A program made the position numbers and the translations under genes. The notes under the pieces were generated by a model. The model saw nothing but the letters and a program-made list of their open reading frames with translations. It was not told the origin of the DNA and did not search any database. Positions 34,308 to 44,014 of a DNA stretch of 64,000 bases are shown here, piece after piece; the stretch's first letter is position 1; the number at the start of each line of letters is the position of its first letter. This DNA is from Hymenobacter crusticola (lineage in GTDB: Bacteria; Bacteroidota; Bacteroidia; Cytophagales; Hymenobacteraceae): the NCBI RefSeq assembly GCF_002154225.1, contig NZ_MTSE01000008.1:186001-250000 (forward strand), in the 5' to 3' direction.

Positions 34308-36038
34308 ATGCAAAACACAGATTCAACGGCGGCCGGCACGGACGCCTATGTAATTGGGGTCGATTACGGCACCGATTCCGTCCGCTCCCTGCTCGTTAAC
34401 GCCCGCACGGGGGAGGAAGTGGCTCAGGCCGTGCACTACTACCAGCGCTGGAAAACCTTGCAGTACTGCAACCCCATCCACAACCAGTTCCGCCAGCACC
34501 CCCTCGACTACATCGAGGGGCTGGAAGCGACGGTGCGCAAAGTAGCGCAGTCGGTACCGGCGGAGCAGATCGTGGGCCTCGCTGTCGACACCACCGGCTC
34601 GACGCCCGGCCCGGTGAACGAGAAAGGGGTAGCCCTAGCCCTCACGCCCGGCTTCGAGGAAAACCCGAACGCCATGTTCGTGCTTTGGAAAGACCACACG
34701 GCGCTGGAAGAGGCGGCTGAGGTCAACCTGAAAGCCCGCACCTGGGGCGGGGAGGATTTCACGAAGTTCGAAGGTGGTATCTACTCCTCGGAGTGGTTTT
34801 GGGCGAAGATCATGCACATCGTGCGCGAGGATGAGGCCGTAGCCCAAGCCGCGCACTCGTGGATGGAACACTGCGACTGGATGACGCTGCTGCTCACGGG
34901 CGGCGACCTAGCTCATTTCAAGCGGAGCCGTTGCGCCGCTGGTCACAAGGCTATGTGGCACGAGAGCTGGGGCGGGTTGCCTATTGAAGAGTTCATCGTA
35001 CACTTAGAGCCGAAGCTAGCTGAACTGCGCGGCCGCCTTTACCAAGAAACCTACACCGCCGACGAGGCCGCTGGCAACCTTTCCGAAGAGTGGGCCCAGC
35101 GCCTAGGTCTGACTACCAACACCGTGGTGGCCGTGGGCAGCTTCGATGCGCACGCAGGCGCCGTGGCTGGCGAAATCGAGGCCTACTCGATGGTGAAAGT
35201 AATGGGTACTTCGACTTGCGACATCGTAGTGGCGCCTTCCGACGAGGTAGGAGGGAAGCTGGTGCAAGGCATCTGCGGCCAAGTAGATGGCTCTGTCATT
35301 CCGGGCATGCTCGGTCTGGAAGCTGGGCAGTCGGCCTTTGGCGACTTGCTAGCTTGGTTCCGCCAGATGCTGGAGTGGCCCTTACAGAACGTGCTGTCGT
35401 CGTCTTCGGTGATTACGCCGGAGCAACAAGCGGCCTTGCGCGAGGAAATGAGCAGCAAGCTGATTGTGGAGCTGACCAAAGCCGCCGCGCAGGTGAACCC
35501 CGAAGAATCGGCCGTGCTAGCCCTCGACTGGGTGAACGGCCGCCGCACGCCGGACGCCAACCAAGGCTTGAAAGGCGCCATCATGAACCTGACCATGGGC
35601 ACCAGCGCCCCGCAGATTTTCCGGGCCTTGGTAGAAGCCATCTGCTACGGTTCGAAGCAAATCGTGGAGCGTTTTGAGGAGGAAGGTATTCCGATCAAGC
35701 AGGTGATTGGCATCGGCGGCGTGGCCAAGAAGTCGGACTTCGTGATGCAGACCCTAGCCGACGTGCTCAACCGCCCGATCAAAATTGCGGTGTCGGAGCA
35801 GGCACCAGCGCTTGGCGCCGCCATGTACGCGGCCGTGGCCGCCGGCGTGCAGCCCGACGTGCTGACCGCCCAAAAAGCCATGGGCAGCGGCTTTGCCAAA
35901 ACCTACGAGCCCAACCCCGCCAGCGTGGCCGATTACCAAGCCCGCTACGAGCAATACCAGGCCTTCGGCCGCTTCGTGGAAGATATCACGCTGCGCGAGG
36001 GCGAAGTTGCCGAAACTACCTTAGTTGACGAAGTATAA
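34308..36038 (+). CDS. araB: Ribulokinase
   Basis: 576 residues from the ATG at 34308. An earlier ATG at 34209 would add 33 residues before the FGGY-kinase start DAYVIGVDYGTDSVRSLLV. FGGY features: VGLAVDTTGSTPGPV, WKDHTA, CDWMTLLLTG, KVMGTSTCDIVV, and the C-terminal ATPase part with GIGGVAKKSDFVMQTLADVL and APALGAAMYAAVAAG. It phosphorylates L-ribulose to L-ribulose 5-phosphate. It heads an araB-araD-araA operon, 3 bp from araD. Confidence 0.96.
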   Translation: MQNTDSTAAGTDAYVIGVDYGTDSVRSLLVNARTGEEVAQAVHYYQRWKTLQYCNPIHNQFRQHPLDYIEGLEATVRKVAQSVPAEQIVGLAVDTTGSTPGPVNEKGVALALTPGFEENPNAMFVLWKDHTALEEAAEVNLKARTWGGEDFTKFEGGIYSSEWFWAKIMHIVREDEAVAQAAHSWMEHCDWMTLLLTGGDLAHFKRSRCAAGHKAMWHESWGGLPIEEFIVHLEPKLAELRGRLYQETYTADEAAGNLSEEWAQRLGLTTNTVVAVGSFDAHAGAVAGEIEAYSMVKVMGTSTCDIVVAPSDEVGGKLVQGICGQVDGSVIPGMLGLEAGQSAFGDLLAWFRQMLEWPLQNVLSSSSVITPEQQAALREEMSSKLIVELTKAAAQVNPEESAVLALDWVNGRRTPDANQGLKGAIMNLTMGTSAPQIFRALVEAICYGSKQIVERFEEEGIPIKQVIGIGGVAKKSDFVMQTLADVLNRPIKIAVSEQAPALGAAMYAAVAAGVQPDVLTAQKAMGSGFAKTYEPNPASVADYQARYEQYQAFGRFVEDITLREGEVAETTLVDEV

Positions 36039-36041
36039 CGC

Positions 36042-36743
36042 ATGAGTCAGTACCAAGATCTAAAGCAGGCCTGCTACGAGGCCAATATGCAGTTGCCGAA
36101 GCTAGGCCTCGTGCTGTTCACCTTCGGGAATGCCAGCGTCGTTGACCGCCAGCACGGCGTATTTGCCATCAAGCCCAGCGGCGTGCCTTACGATACGCTG
36201 CGCCCCGAGGACATCGTCATCGTTGACTTCGCCAACAAAATTGTGGAGGGCACCAAACGGCCTTCCTCGGATACCAAGACGCACGCGGTGCTGTTTAGCC
36301 ACTGGGAGCACATCGGCGGCATCGTGCACACGCACAGCACCTACGCCACGGCGTGGGCGCAGGCCCAACTCGATATTCCGATCCTAGGTACCACGCACGC
36401 CGACCACCTCACCGCCGACATCCCGTGCGCGCCGCCCATGGACGACAACATGATTGCCGGCGACTACGAGCATCAAACGGGTTGGCAGATCATGAATGAG
36501 TTTCAGCGCCGCGGTATTTCGCCGGAGGAAGTGGAGATGGTGCTGCTCAGCAACCACGCCCCCTTCACCTGGGGCAAAACCGTGGAAAAGGCCGTGTACA
36601 ACAGCGCCGTGCTGGAAGAAGTAGCCCGCATGGCCTACCTCAGCTGCACGCTCCGCCCCGATGTGCCGCGCCTGAAAGACGCCTTGATTCGCAAGCATTA
36701 CGAGCGCAAACACGGCGTCAATTCCTACTACGGTCAGAGCTAG
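36042..36743 (+). CDS. araD: L-ribulose-5-phosphate 4-epimerase
   Basis: 233 residues, class II aldolase/epimerase fold. Zinc ligands are in GIVHTHSTYATAWAQA and a later His in LLSNHAPFTWG; KPSGVPYD and FGNASVVDRQHG form the phosphate site. It converts L-ribulose 5-phosphate to D-xylulose 5-phosphate, which enters the pentose phosphate pathway. It starts 3 bp after araB, so the two are translationally linked; a repeat-filled gap of 105 bp separates it from araA. Confidence 0.96.
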   Translation: MSQYQDLKQACYEANMQLPKLGLVLFTFGNASVVDRQHGVFAIKPSGVPYDTLRPEDIVIVDFANKIVEGTKRPSSDTKTHAVLFSHWEHIGGIVHTHSTYATAWAQAQLDIPILGTTHADHLTADIPCAPPMDDNMIAGDYEHQTGWQIMNEFQRRGISPEEVEMVLLSNHAPFTWGKTVEKAVYNSAVLEEVARMAYLSCTLRPDVPRLKDALIRKHYERKHGVNSYYGQS

Positions 36744-36771
36744 GTTAGCTAGGTTTTTGAAAAATAAGAAC

Positions 36772-36819
36772 GTCCTGCTGAGCTTGCCGAACCGAAGGAA
36801 GGCGCAAGCCAAGCAGGAC
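36772..36819 (+). repeat. Imperfect inverted repeat between araD and araA
   Basis: GTCCTGCTGAGCTTGC (36772-36787) pairs with 36804-36819 with two mismatches. It is a shorter relative of the larger repeat after araA (shared CTGCTGAGCTTG or ATGCTGAGCTTG core). It may tune the ratio of araA to araBD. Confidence 0.65.
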
Positions 36820-36848
36820 ACAACCCTCTTTACATCACCCATTCACCC

Positions 36849-38342
36849 ATGATTGACATTTCGCAGTACGAAGCTTGGTTCATCACCGGCACCCAGCACC
36901 TTTACGGCCCCGAAACGCTGAAAGAAGTAGCCCAACACTCGCAGCAAATTGCGGAAGCGCTGGACAGCAAGCTGCCGATCAAGATTGTATACAAGCCCAT
37001 CCTGACTGGCCCCGATGAAATCTATAAGCTGATTCAGGAAGCCAACACCACTGCAAACTGCGTGGGCCTGATTGCCTGGATGCACACCTTCTCGCCGGCT
37101 AAGATGTGGATCAACGGCTTGAAGATTCTGCAAAAGCCGATGGCCCACCTGCACACGCAGTTCAACCGCGACATTCCGTGGGGCACCATCGACATGGACT
37201 TCATGAACACGAACCAATCGGCGCACGGCGACCGGGAGTTTGGGTTCATCGGCACGCGTATGCGCCTGAACCGCAAGGTAGTAGTGGGCCATTGGGAAGA
37301 TGGCGCGGTGCAAGATCAACTGAGCGTGTGGGCCCGCGCGGCGTGCGCCTGGGCCGATTGGCAGGGCGCTAGGTTTGTCCGCTTCGGCGACAACATGCGC
37401 TACGTAGCCGTAACTGAAGGCGACAAAGTAGAAGCCGAAATCAAGTTTGGCTACTCCGTGAATACCTACGGAATCGGCGACTTGGTAGCCGTGGTAAACG
37501 CTATTCCAGAGGAGCAAGTAGACGCGCTTGTTGCGGAATATGAGCAGCAGTACGAGCTAGCCGACACGCTGCAAGCAGCTGGTAGTCAGCGCGAATCGTT
37601 GCGCGATGCGGCCCGCATCGAGGCCGGCATGCGCAAGTTCTTGCAAGACACGGGCGCCAAAGGCTTTACGGATACCTTCGAAGACCTGCACGGCATGGTG
37701 CAGCTGCCCGGCATTGCCACGCAGCGCCTGATGGCCGAAGGCTACGGCTTCGGCGGCGAAGGCGACTGGAAAACGTCGGCCCTGGTGCGCGCCATGAAAG
37801 TGATGGGTGCGGGCCTGCCCGGCGGCAACTCCTTCATGGAAGATTACACCTACCACTTTGCGCCCGGCAACAACCAAGTGCTCGGTTCGCACATGCTCGA
37901 AATCTGCCCCTCGATTGCCGAAGGCAAAGTGCGCGCGGAAATTCACCCCCTAGGTATCGGCGGCAAAGCCGACCCAGTGCGTCTGGTGTTCAACTGCCCC
38001 GCCGGCCCCGCGCTGAACGCCACGCTTATCGACATGGGCAACCGTTTCCGCATGATTGTGAACGAAGTAGAAGCCGTTGCTCCTGAGCAAGATCTGCCGA
38101 ACCTGCCCGTAGCCCGCGTGCTGTGGAAAGTGAAGCCCGACCTAGCTACCGGCGCAGCTGCCTGGATCTTGGCCGGCGGTGCCCACCATACCGGTTACAG
38201 CCAGAACCTGACCACCGAGTACCTCGAAGACTTCGCCGAAATGGCCGGTATCGAGTTCGTGGTAATCGACGGCGACACGAAGCTGCGCACGTTCAAAAAC
38301 GAGCTGCGCGCTAACGAAGCCGCTTTCGGTGGCCGCTACTAA
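36849..38342 (+). CDS. araA: L-arabinose isomerase
   Basis: 497 residues, normal length. It opens with [21 protein letters not shown], has [28 protein letters not shown], the metal-site Glu/His residues in [16 protein letters not shown] and [10 protein letters not shown], and a final His in GGAHHTGYS. It converts L-arabinose to L-ribulose using Mn(II). Third gene of the araBDA operon; order B-D-A is common in Bacteroidota. Confidence 0.97.
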   Translation: MIDISQYEAWFITGTQHLYGPETLKEVAQHSQQIAEALDSKLPIKIVYKPILTGPDEIYKLIQEANTTANCVGLIAWMHTFSPAKMWINGLKILQKPMAHLHTQFNRDIPWGTIDMDFMNTNQSAHGDREFGFIGTRMRLNRKVVVGHWEDGAVQDQLSVWARAACAWADWQGARFVRFGDNMRYVAVTEGDKVEAEIKFGYSVNTYGIGDLVAVVNAIPEEQVDALVAEYEQQYELADTLQAAGSQRESLRDAARIEAGMRKFLQDTGAKGFTDTFEDLHGMVQLPGIATQRLMAEGYGFGGEGDWKTSALVRAMKVMGAGLPGGNSFMEDYTYHFAPGNNQVLGSHMLEICPSIAEGKVRAEIHPLGIGGKADPVRLVFNCPAGPALNATLIDMGNRFRMIVNEVEAVAPEQDLPNLPVARVLWKVKPDLATGAAAWILAGGAHHTGYSQNLTTEYLEDFAEMAGIEFVVIDGDTKLRTFKNELRANEAAFGGRY

Positions 38343-38367
38343 GCGGAAAGCTAGCTTGAAGGTTCAA

Positions 38368-38477
38368 CAAAGACCGTCATGCTGAGCTTGTCGAAGCATC
38401 TCTACTGCAATAGTAATCCAGCATGTGAGAACGAAGCGGTAGAGATGCTTCAGCAAGCTTAGCATGACGGTCTTTTG
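38368..38477. repeat. Large inverted repeat after araA
   Basis: Arms 38368-38405 and 38439-38477 match inverted except for three substitutions and one extra A. Core words are GACCGTCATGCT, AGCTTG and GAAGCATCTCTAC. A family of such repeats is, in my recollection, spread through Hymenobacter genomes. Located 26 bp after the araA stop; it could end or stabilise the araBDA message. Confidence 0.85.
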
Positions 38478-38555
38478 TCTTTTACCTATTTTCTGCCTGC
38501 GTTCTGTAACGCTCAGTCCCACAAGAATTCCCGCTCTTTAACCTGCTCTTGCCCT

Positions 38556-40613
38556 ATGATAAAACGTTCGTCTCCTTACTCGTCATTTTTGCCGTTGGGG
38601 CTAGCTATCAGTAGTCTGGTAGCCAACCCGGCAGCAGCCCAAACCGGCACGCCTACCACCGTGACGGTGCAGGTAAACAAGCCCGGCGCGGCGGTGCCCA
38701 AGTCGATGTTCGGCTTGTTTTTCGAGGATATTAACTTTGGTGCCGACGGAGGGCTTTACCCGGAACTGGTGAAGAACAAGTCGTTTGAAACAGATGACCA
38801 CCTTATTGGCTGGAAAGCCATCAGAGGTGGCGCCGCTCTCTCGGAGTACACCATCCTAGGTCAGCAGCCTCTGAGTGCTACCAATAACCATTACCTACGC
38901 CTCACGGCCAAAGCGAGTAGCCCCGATGCCGGCTTTATCAACGAAGGCTTCCGGGGCATGGGCGTGAAGCAAAATGCCGAATATAACTTCTCCGTGTACG
39001 CTCGGCGTGGGGCTGGCAACGTGAGCGGCTTGCGCGTGATTCTGGAAGACGAGAAAGGCCAGGCGCTAGCCCAAGCCCAAGTTTCGGGCCTGACGGGGGA
39101 GTGGAAGCAGTACACGGCTGTGCTGAAGCCCTCCGCTACCAGCAGCAAAGCCCACTTGAAAGTGGTGATGGACGGTGCCGGCACGGCTGACCTCGATGTG
39201 GTATCGGTGTTCCCGAAGGACACCTGGCAGAACCGCCCCAACGGCTTGCGCACCGACTTGGTGCAGCTCCTGAAGGATATGAAACCCGGTTTCCTGCGCT
39301 TCCCCGGTGGCTGTATCGTGGAGGGCCGGACCTTGGATCAGCGCTACCAGTGGAAGAAAACCATTGGCGCGGTGAATGACCGCGAGTCGCTGATCAACCG
39401 CTGGAACACCGAGTTTACCCACCGCTACACGCCCGATTACTACCAGTCGTTTGGCCTAGGTTTCTTCGAGTACTTTCAGCTCTCTGAAGACATTGGCGCC
39501 GAGCCGTTGCCCATCCTGAACATCGGCATGGCGTGCCAGTTCAATTCGGCCGAGCTAGCTCCGCTCAGCGCAACCACTCCCAAGGGCGGTCCGAATGCCA
39601 GTGCTGATACGCATGTGCACAGCGCCGACGAAATCACCTTGGAAACATTTATTCAGGATGCCTTGGATCTGGTGGAATTTGCCAACGGCCCCGCCACGAG
39701 CACCTGGGGTGCTAAGCGGGTTGCGATGGGCCACCCAGCACCCTTCAACCTCAAGATGATTGGGGCGGGTAATGAGCAATGGGGCCCTCAGTATTATGAG
39801 CGGTACGAGCTGTTTGCCAAAGCCGTCAAAGCGAAATACCCCAATATCAAGCTGGTTTCCAGCGCGGGTCCTGACCCAGGCGATGAACGCTTCAAAGCTG
39901 CCACCACTCGGTTCCGGGAGCTTGGTGCCGACTTTATCGATGAGCACTACTACGCCAAGCCCGAGTGGTTCCGCCAGAACGTAGGTCGCTACGACAACTA
40001 CCCGCGCACTGGGCCGAAAATTTTTGCGGGAGAGTATGCCGCCCAAAGCGTAGCAATTGCTAGCCCCCGCAACAAAAACACTTGGGATTGCGCCATCTCG
40101 GAAGCCGCCTTCATGACGGGCCTAGAGCGCAACGCCGACGTAGTAGAAATGGCGTCGTACGCCCCGCTCTTCGCCAACGTAGATGCCTGGCAATGGACGC
40201 CCAACCTTATCTGGATGGACAACCTGCGCTCCTACGGCACGCCGAATTACTACGTGCAGAAGCTGTTCAGTGTAAACAAAGGCACGACCATGCTGCCCGT
40301 AACGAACAAAAACGGCGAGGATAACCTCTTTACTAGCGCCGTCGCCGACAAAACCACCAACGAAATTGTGGTAAAGCTGGTGAACTACTCAACCTCGGCC
40401 CGGCCCGTAAAAATCAACCTGGCTGGAGTGAAGAAGGTAGGCCAAACCGTAAAGGCTACGGTGATGGCCAGCGATGATTTGCAGGCCGAAAACAGCCTTG
40501 ACAAACCGATGTACCTAGCTCCCAAAGAAGAAACCTTCAAAGTCTCTTCACCAACAATGAGTTACACGCTAGCCCCTAACTCCTTCACGGTGCTGCGTAT
40601 TCCGAACAAATAA
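38556..40613 (+). CDS. Secreted alpha-L-arabinofuranosidase, GH51
   Basis: 685 residues from the ATG at 38556, chosen because it begins the signal peptide MIKRSSPYSSFLPLGLAISS ... NPAAAQ; an ATG at 38475 would add 27 residues. Then GAAVPKSMFGLFFEDINFGADGGLYPEL, the usual opening, an inserted carbohydrate-binding-like domain (residues about 105-230), and the (beta/alpha)8 barrel with acid/base Glu407 in GAGNEQWGP and nucleophile Glu493 in FAGEYAAQS. A C-terminal beta domain follows. It removes terminal arabinofuranose from arabinan and arabinoxylan in the periplasm or outside. No T9SS tail. Confidence 0.94.
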   Translation: MIKRSSPYSSFLPLGLAISSLVANPAAAQTGTPTTVTVQVNKPGAAVPKSMFGLFFEDINFGADGGLYPELVKNKSFETDDHLIGWKAIRGGAALSEYTILGQQPLSATNNHYLRLTAKASSPDAGFINEGFRGMGVKQNAEYNFSVYARRGAGNVSGLRVILEDEKGQALAQAQVSGLTGEWKQYTAVLKPSATSSKAHLKVVMDGAGTADLDVVSVFPKDTWQNRPNGLRTDLVQLLKDMKPGFLRFPGGCIVEGRTLDQRYQWKKTIGAVNDRESLINRWNTEFTHRYTPDYYQSFGLGFFEYFQLSEDIGAEPLPILNIGMACQFNSAELAPLSATTPKGGPNASADTHVHSADEITLETFIQDALDLVEFANGPATSTWGAKRVAMGHPAPFNLKMIGAGNEQWGPQYYERYELFAKAVKAKYPNIKLVSSAGPDPGDERFKAATTRFRELGADFIDEHYYAKPEWFRQNVGRYDNYPRTGPKIFAGEYAAQSVAIASPRNKNTWDCAISEAAFMTGLERNADVVEMASYAPLFANVDAWQWTPNLIWMDNLRSYGTPNYYVQKLFSVNKGTTMLPVTNKNGEDNLFTSAVADKTTNEIVVKLVNYSTSARPVKINLAGVKKVGQTVKATVMASDDLQAENSLDKPMYLAPKEETFKVSSPTMSYTLAPNSFTVLRIPNK

Positions 40614-40793
40614 AAGCAAGCGTACAAGCTAGCTAGGTTAATGGGCTGGGAGAAGATAAGAACGTCTTTTTCCAGCCCATTTTGTATTCGCCTCCTCGGT
40701 AAGCTCCTACACGAGTCGTCCAATCTTACTTCCACACTTCTTTGCCAGTACGCATTTCCATGTTCCTTCTCTTACCACCAAATCCCATCCTAC

Positions 40794-42545
40794 ATGAAAA
40801 TTATTACCCTTTCCGCCAAGCTTCACCGCTTGGCTATTACTGGCAAGGCAGCGCTCTTACCACAGGTTGAGTGGCTAGGTTTCGCCTACCGCCGAGTGGT
40901 AGTGTCCTTCTTTTTACTTTGCTCCCTTGCTGTTCAGCACGCTTACGCATTGCAAGGTGCCAACGGCGCACACGACCCAAGTACTATTGTGAAGAGTGGC
41001 AACACTTACTGGATCTTCACGACTGGCGACGGGGTATACGGGATGTACTCCACCGACCTGATTAGCTGGACGCCGGCGCCGCGCCCAGTTTTCGCTCTCG
41101 GTACTTGGCCGAGCTGGATCAACGCGAAGGTACCGGGCTTCGCGGGCAACTTCTGGGCGCCGGAGTGCAAGTTTATGAACGGGAAATATTACCTGTATTA
41201 TTCATGCTCCACGTTCGGTTCTAAGGTATCGGCTATTGGCCTAGCTACCAACGTGACACTGGACCCAACCAGCCCCAACTACAAGTGGGAAGACCAGGGC
41301 GAAGTGGTGTCGACCAATGCCAGCAGCGCCGTCAACGCCATCGACCCAGCACTTATCGAAGATGCCAGCGGCAACCTGTGGCTCACGTATGGCTCCTTCT
41401 TTGGTGGCATTCGAATGACCCAGCTGGATAAAATAACCGGCAAGCCGACAGACCTAGCTACCCAATATGCCTTGGCTAACGGCGGGGTGGAAGCGCCTTA
41501 CGTGATTCGTAACGGCAATTATTACTACCTGTTCATCAACCGCGGCGCTTGCTGCCAAGGGATAAATAGTACTTACAACATCCAGATTGGGCGCTCTACC
41601 AGCCCCACGGGCCCGTACGTGGATAAGAATGGTATGAACCTGAACAATGGTGGTGGCACGACCCTACTGGCTACGGCTGGGCATTATATTGGGCCGGGCC
41701 AAGTGGGCATTTACCAGGAAAATGGCATAACCTACGTCAGCCATCATTATTACGAAGGCTTCGAAAACGGAGCGCCTAAGCTGAGCCTAGCCTCATTACA
41801 GTGGGACGCGGCGCAGTGGCCCGTGCTCACCCGCGACTGGGTGGCCGCGGGGCGTTACGAAATCACAAGCAGCAACAGCGGCAAAGTGTGGGATGCCTGG
41901 GGTTGTACCGGCGTGGCCGGGCAGGCCATTGCCCAGGGCAATAGAGCAGGCCTAGCCTGTCAGCAATGGGATTTTGCCCCGCTCGGCAACGGGGAGTACA
42001 AAATTACTAACGCCCTCGGGGGCCTAGCGGCCGAAGTGGCGAGCTGCTCGCCCTACCTAGCTGCTAGGTTGCAGCTGAATGCGTACAGCGGCCTGCTGTG
42101 TCAGCAGTTCAAGGTCGAGCGAGCCAGCAACGGGGCGCTGGTGTTGTCGTCGGTGAATGGCAACCGGGTCGTGGAAGTGCCCGGCGCTTCCCAAAACGCC
42201 GGGGTGCAGCTAGGTTTGTGGGACTACAACGGCTGTACCTGCCAGCGCTGGACACTTAGCACCCCCATCGTGACGGCCAACATGGCGCAAAGGCTGCCGG
42301 AACTAGCCATTTATCCTAGCCCCGTTACGCAGGGCAAGTTTACGGTCGACCTAGGTCACTTGAAGCCCACTGGCCAGGTGCGCGTTGAAGTACTGAATGC
42401 TCAAGGGCAGCGAGTTTCTCAACAACTGTTCGGCCCGCAGGAGAAGCTGGAAGTTGCTATTGATAAGCCTCTAGCCGCTGGCGTATACCTGGTGCGCCTG
42501 CAAAGCAACAGCGGCCTGCTGACCAAAAAAATCATCGTGGAGTAA
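40794..42545 (+). CDS. Secreted GH43 arabinanase with ricin-type CBM and T9SS tail
   Basis: 583 residues from the ATG at 40794. A 30-residue polar lead precedes the hydrophobic export segment (RRVVVSFFLLCSLAVQHAYA), an unusually long n-region. GH43 five-blade propeller about 55-350: base Asp61 in GAHDPSTIV, Asp in NAIDPALIED, acid Glu in GGVEAPYVI. Residues about 355-490 form a ricin-B-like trefoil with three repeats ending in QQWDF, QQFKV and QRWTL. The last 80 residues are a T9SS sorting domain (LAIYPSPVTQGKFTV ... AGVYLVRLQSNSGLLTKKIIVE). Probably an endo-1,5-alpha-arabinanase displayed at the surface. Confidence 0.92.
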   Translation: MKIITLSAKLHRLAITGKAALLPQVEWLGFAYRRVVVSFFLLCSLAVQHAYALQGANGAHDPSTIVKSGNTYWIFTTGDGVYGMYSTDLISWTPAPRPVFALGTWPSWINAKVPGFAGNFWAPECKFMNGKYYLYYSCSTFGSKVSAIGLATNVTLDPTSPNYKWEDQGEVVSTNASSAVNAIDPALIEDASGNLWLTYGSFFGGIRMTQLDKITGKPTDLATQYALANGGVEAPYVIRNGNYYYLFINRGACCQGINSTYNIQIGRSTSPTGPYVDKNGMNLNNGGGTTLLATAGHYIGPGQVGIYQENGITYVSHHYYEGFENGAPKLSLASLQWDAAQWPVLTRDWVAAGRYEITSSNSGKVWDAWGCTGVAGQAIAQGNRAGLACQQWDFAPLGNGEYKITNALGGLAAEVASCSPYLAARLQLNAYSGLLCQQFKVERASNGALVLSSVNGNRVVEVPGASQNAGVQLGLWDYNGCTCQRWTLSTPIVTANMAQRLPELAIYPSPVTQGKFTVDLGHLKPTGQVRVEVLNAQGQRVSQQLFGPQEKLEVAIDKPLAAGVYLVRLQSNSGLLTKKIIVE

Positions 42546-42559
42546 AGCGTCGCTGCACT

Positions 42560-42605
42560 ACGTAAAAAAGCCGCTCTGCAAATTTGCAGAGCGGCTTTTT
42601 TACGT
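42560..42605. terminator. Bidirectional terminator, 46-bp perfect palindrome
   Basis: 42560-42582 and 42583-42605 are exact inverted copies with no separate loop (centre AAATTT). A6 and T6 flank the GC stem. It lies between two convergent GH43 genes. Confidence 0.92.
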
Positions 42606-42617
42606 TCTAAGTAGGGC

Positions 42618-43604
42618 TTACAATTGCACCTGCGGCCAGCCTTGGGCATCCCAACCTAGCTTCTCTTGGCGCAGCTTTGGCTTGCCCTGGTCGGCGGCGT
42701 CATAGGCGTGGAAGATGAGGTAGTCAGTGTTATCGAAGGTATACACGGAGTTATGACCTAGGCCATACCACTTGTCGTCGCCGGCTAGCACTTGCGTGCC
42801 GCCGCCCTGCTCCAGCGGCTTGCCTTCGCGGTCGACGTAGGGGCCGGCAACTTCCTTGGAGCGGCCCACCATGATTTTGTAGGTGCTTTTGGGGCCGCGG
42901 CAGCAGTAATCAAACGACACAAACAGGTAGTAGTAACCGTTCTTGCGGAAAATGAACGGGCCTTCAATGGCGCCGTCGCCGGGCAAAGAATCCGTTAGTT
43001 TCGGGTCGCGAGGACGGCTGGCGATGGTACGCCAGTGCTGGGGCTCGGCGGGAGCGGTGAGGTCGGGGCGGAGCTGCACGAGCTTGATGCCCTCCCAGAA
43101 GGAGCCGAACGACATCCAGGGGGTGCCCGCCTGGTCACGAATCAGGTTGGGGTCGATGGCATTCCACATGTCCCGGCCCGGTACCGACTGCACCACCTTG
43201 CCGTGGTCAACCCACTTAAAATCGGGCGAGCTAGAGTCCAGGGTTTTGTTGGTAGCGAGGCCAATGCACGAGGTGTTCTTGCCGAATGCCGATACGGAGT
43301 AAAACAATGAGTAAACGCCATTATGCAGGGAAATATCGGGCGCCCAGATGTGGTTGCCACGAAAGCCCGGCACGGCTTGCACGGCCCAGGCTGGGGCCGT
43401 GGCAAACACCGGCTTCTCCGCCTTCCAGTTTTTCTGGTCTTTCGACGACCACACGGCGATGCCCCGCCCAGTGCAGAACATATAATACGTGCCGTTCTGC
43501 CGAATCATGACTGGGTCGTGGGCCGGAATAAGCGAGGTCGTGTTCTGGGCCAATGCCGGAAAGCTGAGCAGTAGCAACACGAAAAAGAACAATTTCTGCC
43601 TCAT
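42618..43604 (-). CDS. Secreted GH43 arabinan endo-1,5-alpha-L-arabinosidase
   Basis: 328 residues, a single GH43 domain after a signal peptide (MRQKLFFFVLLLLSFPALAQ). Base Asp30 in PAHDPVMI, WAPDISLHNGVYSLFYSVSAFG, NAIDPNLIRD and acid Glu in GAIEGPFIFRKNGYYYLFVSFDYCCRG. The blade motifs match those of the larger GH43 at 40794, so the two are likely paralogues; this one lacks the ricin and T9SS parts and is probably periplasmic. It has its own LacI-type operator 11 bp before the ATG. Confidence 0.93.
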   Translation of the reverse strand: MRQKLFFFVLLLLSFPALAQNTTSLIPAHDPVMIRQNGTYYMFCTGRGIAVWSSKDQKNWKAEKPVFATAPAWAVQAVPGFRGNHIWAPDISLHNGVYSLFYSVSAFGKNTSCIGLATNKTLDSSSPDFKWVDHGKVVQSVPGRDMWNAIDPNLIRDQAGTPWMSFGSFWEGIKLVQLRPDLTAPAEPQHWRTIASRPRDPKLTDSLPGDGAIEGPFIFRKNGYYYLFVSFDYCCRGPKSTYKIMVGRSKEVAGPYVDREGKPLEQGGGTQVLAGDDKWYGLGHNSVYTFDNTDYLIFHAYDAADQGKPKLRQEKLGWDAQGWPQVQL

Positions 43605-43614
43605 TGTAAAAATT

Positions 43615-43632
43615 TACATAAACGATTGTGTG
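43615..43632. promoter_or_regulatory. LacI-type operator before GH43
   Basis: TACATAAACGATTGTGTG differs at three positions from TACACAATCGATTGTGTA. It lies 11 bp before the minus-strand GH43 start, so a bound repressor would block transcription. Confidence 0.6.
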
Positions 43633-43791
43633 AGCCGTTGCCAAGTAAGATTTCTTCGCCAATTTCTGCGCTATGCAGGTAAATCAGCGGTTTCGTAAGA
43701 TCTAACTGGCGTTTATACTTCCAATTTATTAAGTTAACCCGCTTTCGGTTGAGAGTAGCCATAAAATACAATGTTGGACGGAGGCGAGTTT

Positions 43792-43809
43792 GGGATAATT
43801 GATTGTGTA
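43792..43809. promoter_or_regulatory. Weak LacI-type operator before the regulator gene
   Basis: Right half GATTGTGTA is exact; the left half keeps only part of the palindrome. At 206 bp before the regulator start it may serve autoregulation. Confidence 0.45.
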
Positions 43810-43973
43810 GCAGCTTCTAAGCGTGTAGCTTCCATTCGAGTCGATAAACCAGCCTAGGTACTAGTAGCCGCGTAAACAGCAACAGCGTAGAAGGGGAGCA
43901 GTGGCTTGCTTTCTTCTTGTTATTGCCCCGCACAAACATTTGATAAGCGCTAATCCATATCGGCATAATCCTT

Positions 43974-43991
43974 TTAGCGCACTCGCGCTAA
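43974..43991 (+). promoter_or_regulatory. Small inverted repeat TTAGCGC-N4-GCGCTAA
   Basis: Perfect 7-bp arms, 23 bp before the ATG of the LacI-family gene. A similar TTTAGCGCC-TG-GGCGCTAAA hairpin lies just after the same gene (45128-45147). It may be a leader hairpin or a second operator. Confidence 0.45.
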
Positions 43992-44014
43992 CCGCTTACG
44001 AGTAGTATACCCCC

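Larger units (their letters stand above)
43605..44014. other. Divergent control region, GH43 and lacI-type gene
   Basis: 410 bp with two candidate LacI operators (43615-43632 and 43792-43809) and a small inverted repeat (43974-43991). AT-rich in the middle. No gene seen. Confidence 0.65.
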
